Positions 61,062 through 64,000 of a DNA stretch of 64,000 nt are shown here, one piece after another. Positions within the stretch are counted from its first letter, which is position 1. Each line of letters starts with the position of its first letter. Both the position numbers and the translations under genes were made by a program. Below the pieces are notes generated by a model, which was given only the letters and a program-made list of their open reading frames with translations, did no database searches and had not been told where the DNA came from. The stretch is from positions 36,932-100,931 of the forward strand of contig JBAYOW010000002.1 in assembly GCA_041678005.1 (NCBI GenBank), read 5' to 3'. The stretch comes from Sulfurivermis sp041678005. Its GTDB lineage: Bacteria > Pseudomonadota > Gammaproteobacteria > Thiohalomonadales > Thiohalomonadaceae.

Positions 61062-62411
61062 TCAACCTGCTGTTTTGCCACGGCCAATGCCGCAATATTC
61101 GATTGCCATTTCCGCCATCTTCACAGGGTCGTACTGGTTGCGACCATCGAATATGAGAGGTGCAGCCAGCATTTTTTTTATGCGCTCAAAGTCAGGATTG
61201 CGAAATGGCTTCCACTCAGTTGCCAACACCATGGCATCGGCACCCTGCAAGGCATCGTATTGTTGGTCAAAAAAACGTATACGCCCCTCATCAAGCCACC
61301 CTTGCCGCATCTCACGGCGGGCAGTTCCCATGGCTACTGGATCGTGCGCATGGATAGTGGCGCCAGCGCTAATAAGCTGTTCGATAAGCACCAGTGAGGG
61401 AGCCTCACGCATATCGTCTGTACCAGGCTTGAAGGCCAGACCCCAGAGGGCAAATATTTTACCTGTCAGATCTTTGCCGAAACGGGCAAAGATCTTTTCC
61501 ACCAAACGATATTTCTGAAGATCATTGCGTCGTTCCACGGCGTCCAGCACCCAGGCATCCAGTTCATTTTCCTGTGCCATGCGCAACAAAGCCTTGACGT
61601 CCTTTGGAAAACAGGAACCGCCATAGCCACAGCCAGGATAGATGAAGTGATAGCCAATACGGCGATCTGAACCAATGCCAAGCCGCACCTGTTCGACATC
61701 GACATCAAGGCGTTCACACAGTGCAGCAACTTCATTCATAAAAGAAATCTTGGTCGCCAGCATCGCATTGGCGGTGTACTTGGTCATCTCCGCCTCGCGC
61801 ACACCCATGGTGAGGATGACCTCATGATTACGCATGAAAGGGGCATAGAGTTCGTGCATGACCTTGACGGCGCGATCTGAATCCGCGCCTATCACTACTC
61901 GATCCGGCCGCATGAAATCATCGATAGCCGCACCTTCCTTGAGAAACTCAGGGTTGCTCACCACATCAAATGAGATTCCAGATCCACGTTTGCCTAGTTC
62001 TGCCTGCACGGTAGCACGCACCTTATCGGCCGTGCCAACTGGCACGGTGGATTTGTCCACAATCACGTTATATTCGGCACTCATATTCTGACCCAGCTCG
62101 CGGGCCACCGCCAATACGTATTGCAGATCAGCAGAACCATCTTCACCAGGCGGCGTGCCCACCGCAATGAAGTGCACGGTTGCAGTCTGGGCCGCCTCTG
62201 GTGAAGAAGTAGTGAAATGGATGCGTCCTTGCTTGAAATTTCTCTCTACCAGTGCCTCAAGGCCAGGTTCATAAATAGGCAGTACGCCACGCCTTAACCC
62301 TTCGATCTTGCCAGCATCTATATCAACACAGGTGACCGTGTGGCCCATTTCTGCGAAACAAGTTCCCGTGACCAGCCCGACGTAACCTGTACCAATAACT
62401 GTGATATTCAT
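61062..62411 (-). CDS. ugd: UDP-glucose 6-dehydrogenase
   Basis: Oxidises UDP-glucose to UDP-glucuronate with two NAD+. The protein is 449 aa from ATG 62411. The Rossmann motif is VIGTGYVGLVTGTCFAEMGH. STVPVGTADKVR is the NAD/UDP linker and the catalytic cysteine is in CGYGGSCFPKDVKAL. The UDP-binding C-terminal domain has WGLAFKPGTDDMREAPS. It is the first gene of the ugd-uxs-GT2-GT9 operon. Confidence 0.96.
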   Translation of the reverse strand: MNITVIGTGYVGLVTGTCFAEMGHTVTCVDIDAGKIEGLRRGVLPIYEPGLEALVERNFKQGRIHFTTSSPEAAQTATVHFIAVGTPPGEDGSADLQYVLAVARELGQNMSAEYNVIVDKSTVPVGTADKVRATVQAELGKRGSGISFDVVSNPEFLKEGAAIDDFMRPDRVVIGADSDRAVKVMHELYAPFMRNHEVILTMGVREAEMTKYTANAMLATKISFMNEVAALCERLDVDVEQVRLGIGSDRRIGYHFIYPGCGYGGSCFPKDVKALLRMAQENELDAWVLDAVERRNDLQKYRLVEKIFARFGKDLTGKIFALWGLAFKPGTDDMREAPSLVLIEQLISAGATIHAHDPVAMGTARREMRQGWLDEGRIRFFDQQYDALQGADAMVLATEWKPFRNPDFERIKKMLAAPLIFDGRNQYDPVKMAEMAIEYCGIGRGKTAG

Positions 62412-62534
62412 GCCGTTATATTTATTCAGTTGTTTTATGTAGCGCTCAATTCTACACAATAGGCGGCATAATAAGTCTTCTGCCACCATCTTATGGCAGC
62501 AATCTTTTATGCGATTATCTTGTTTGGAGACCCC

Positions 62535-63533
62535 ATGGCCTTACTCTTTCTCAACTCTCGCGGTCCAGACTATATTGAAGATCAGCTCTTTGCCGGATTG
62601 ACGAGGCTGCTCGGCCGCGAGCTGGTGATGCCTTACCCGGTAAACAAGGAATATTACCTTCCGCACAAGCCATATCCGCGCAACCTGGGACATTCCCGCA
62701 ACTTGGCGGATTACCTGCGTGATCAAATCCTGGTGCGCCGGAAGTTGAAAAGTCGTGAATTCGATGCCGTGATTATTGGCTCCACCAAGAAAGATACTTT
62801 CGAGCGATACCGCGATTTGTTGCCCGATCTGCCTGTTGGCATACCTGTCATTTATATTGATGGCGGCGATTGGCCAGAGGTGGGTGGTGATGCAAAGCGC
62901 ATGGGGTTTCATGACCTGCTAGCTGAGACCTTCTCACGTCGGCCACCGTCGCTGGTATTCAAACGAGAATACCTAATCGGCAAGGACTATGGCGCTAATG
63001 TACACCCACTACCAATGGCGTTCGGGCCTGCGCCAGAGCTTGGTATGGTAGAAAAAAAATATGGCGTTAGCTGTTGGTGTGTAGAGTCAGATCCAATCCG
63101 CACCCAAGCCCTGAGCTTGCTGGAAGATAGTTATGATTGCCGTGCGAATGGCACCATACGAGGGCAAAAATTCCGTACTTACAAGCGCAAGGGCGCAGGG
63201 TATTTGCGTGAACTCGCGGCCAGTCGCATTGCCTGTAACTTCCGTGGTGTCGGCTGGGACACCTTACGCTATTGGGAGATACCTGGAGTTGGCACTTTCA
63301 TGTTGTCGCAGCAGCCGCGAATTGTCATCCCAAATAATTTCATTCAGCAAGAACACGTGGTTTTTTGCCGGGATGACCTGACAGATATGCTGGATATGCT
63401 GGATTATTTCTTGCGTCATGATAATGAGCGAGAAGAAATGGCCTTGGCAGCAAAAAGTTTTGCCAAAGCCAAGCACAGTTATTTGAATCGTGCCGAATAT
63501 GTAATCGACATAATGCAGCCAACAAGCTTATAG
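62535..63533 (+). CDS. Glycosyltransferase-like protein (CgeB-type C-terminus)
   Basis: A 332-residue protein, divergent from ugd. The C-terminal third looks like the Glyco_trans_1_2 (CgeB/spore-maturation) domain: GVGWDTLRYWEIPGVGTFML, VVFCRDDLTDMLDMLDYFL and a tail of helix segments ending YLNRAEYVI. The N-terminal part (LFLNSRGPDYIEDQLFAGL, VIYIDGGDWPEVGG) is not one I recognise. GGAG six bases before ATG 62535 supports the start. It is likely a surface-glycan enzyme, substrate unknown. Confidence 0.75.
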   Translation: MALLFLNSRGPDYIEDQLFAGLTRLLGRELVMPYPVNKEYYLPHKPYPRNLGHSRNLADYLRDQILVRRKLKSREFDAVIIGSTKKDTFERYRDLLPDLPVGIPVIYIDGGDWPEVGGDAKRMGFHDLLAETFSRRPPSLVFKREYLIGKDYGANVHPLPMAFGPAPELGMVEKKYGVSCWCVESDPIRTQALSLLEDSYDCRANGTIRGQKFRTYKRKGAGYLRELAASRIACNFRGVGWDTLRYWEIPGVGTFMLSQQPRIVIPNNFIQQEHVVFCRDDLTDMLDMLDYFLRHDNEREEMALAAKSFAKAKHSYLNRAEYVIDIMQPTSL

Positions 63534-63563
63534 CTTTCTCACACGCCCTGATGAAATATGCGT

Positions 63564-64000
63564 TTAGATATCGTTTCTAGGCTTTGCTGCAGACTCCGGA
63601 AGGCCAAATACGCGATCAAAAACCTATGTAAAAACAATAGCATAAACAAAGAAAAACACCAAGAGACTAAGGTTTGCAAGAAATGCATTAAGTGCTGAAG
63701 TATTCAACCAGAGCGCCATCACTGGGACAAGCATCACAACAAGACCGCCCTCAAAACCAATGCCATGCACCAAACGCCTGGCTAACGAACGACCTCGCAC
63801 AGACTGACGCGCCTCCCAACGCTCAAAGAGCGTGTTAAACACGTAGTTCCAGCCGAGCGCGATGCTCGATAATACAAAAGCCAGACCCAGGATTAAGTTA
63901 GGCGGTTCATCGAAAATGACACTCAAAACTGGGGTGACAAAGGCAATGGCAATGGCAATGGCAATGGCAATGGCAATGGCAATGGCAATGGCAATGGCAA
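63564..64000 (-). pseudogene. PACE-family efflux transporter, amber-interrupted and 5' partial
   Basis: The frame runs in from the right window edge. It shows PACE (bacterial transmembrane pair) motifs: GWNYVFNTLFERWEAR at the end of the second helix and RRLVHGIGFEGGLVVMLVP in the third. The fourth helix ends in FVYAIVFT, where a TAG stands at 63626-63624. Read through, the frame continues VFDRVFGLPESAAKPRNDI to TAA at 63564. Relatives such as AceI have a tryptophan at the stop position (FQWCYD), so TGG to TAG is the likely change. At the other end, the hexamer repeat encodes alternating Ile-Ala in the first helix. PACE pumps export chlorhexidine and polyamine-like compounds. Confidence 0.75.
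63942..64000. repeat. GGCAAT hexanucleotide tandem repeat inside PACE coding sequence
   Basis: Nine full GGCAAT units and 5 bases of a tenth reach the window edge, so the true length is unknown. On the minus strand they read GCC-ATT, that is Ala-Ile repeated, in frame with the PACE gene, followed by FVTPVLSVIFDEPPN. Six-base units preserve frame, so copy-number change would lengthen or shorten the first membrane helix by two residues at a time. Confidence 0.9.

Noticed and set aside
63942..64000. Phase-variable on/off switch by repeat slippage
   Set aside because: The unit is six bases, so slippage keeps the frame; it can only change helix length.
1..64000. tRNA or rRNA genes
   Set aside because: I looked for T-loop-type motifs and CCA-ending cloverleaf segments in the intergenic regions and saw none; a tRNAscan-SE run would be decisive.

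Overview
The window is chromosomal DNA, probably from an autotrophic gammaproteobacterium. The base composition is moderate, with about half G+C. The gene order hemC-hemD-hemX-hemY next to algR-algZ and argH is typical of Gammaproteobacteria, as are gpmI-envC-ctpA-yibQ and glnE-ilvE followed by LPS core genes. A CbbR-like LysR fragment at the left edge and a redox/persulfide gene cluster hint at a sulfur-oxidising chemolithoautotroph. That lifestyle is an inference.

Layout. 1-418: end of a LysR regulator. 419-1097: noncoding, with modular palindromic repeats. 1098-4504 (minus strand): gpsA, secB, trxC, grxC, a membrane rhodanese, a DUF2892 protein and an ArsR regulator whose two cysteines have the spacing of persulfide sensors. 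4628-11784 (plus): gpmI, envC, ctpA, yibQ, a DJ-1 protein and ubiD, followed by an MHS-type MFS transporter. 13184-15870: repeats around a 5'-truncated ISL3 transposase abutting an IS110 transposase. 16018-24486: SDR protein, a ferredoxin-flavin reductase, hemYXDC, a periplasmic thioredoxin-like protein and algRZ. 24594-32608: argH, a PDC-sensor protein, a DUF6164 protein, lrp/leuA, HNH and GIY-YIG nucleases, hemW. 32740-37303: a PAS-GGDEF-EAL protein and thiC under a TPP riboswitch. 37434-46086: pcm, tolC, a hydrolase, hemerythrin, then lipid A/Kdo/core genes lpxL, waaA, a GT2, kdkA, a heptosyltransferase and a methyltransferase. 46087-46729: repeats. 46730-56370: glnE, ilvE, a small zinc-finger protein, hldE, an FAD oxidoreductase, an aldo/keto reductase, waaF and a GT4. 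56443-63533: an O-antigen ligase, repeats, and an ugd-uxs-GT2-GT9 operon for UDP-xylose-type glycan synthesis, with a divergent glycosyltransferase. 63564-64000: a PACE efflux gene broken by an amber codon, with a hexanucleotide repeat inside its coding sequence.

Roughly a third of the genes build the cell surface. hldE makes the heptose donor. waaA, kdkA, the heptosyltransferases and GT4 assemble the inner core. lpxL acylates lipid A, the ligase attaches the distal glycan, and ugd/uxs supply UDP-GlcA and UDP-Xyl. A second theme is thiol and heme chemistry (trxC, grxC, rhodanese, hemCDXY, hemW).

Three kinds of mobile or repeated DNA punctuate the gene borders. The first is a roughly 140-bp inverted-repeat element with 4-bp target duplications, probably an IS5-type MITE, present as full, divergent, half and 44-bp versions. 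The second is a set of modular REP/BIME-like palindromes at five loci. The third is the ISL3/IS110 composite. I found no tRNA, rRNA or CRISPR array. No single complete novel system stands out. The best leads are the persulfide-sensor cluster, the MITE family and its relation to stop codons, the core-LPS operon carrying two oxidoreductases, and the repeat-expanded, amber-interrupted PACE gene.
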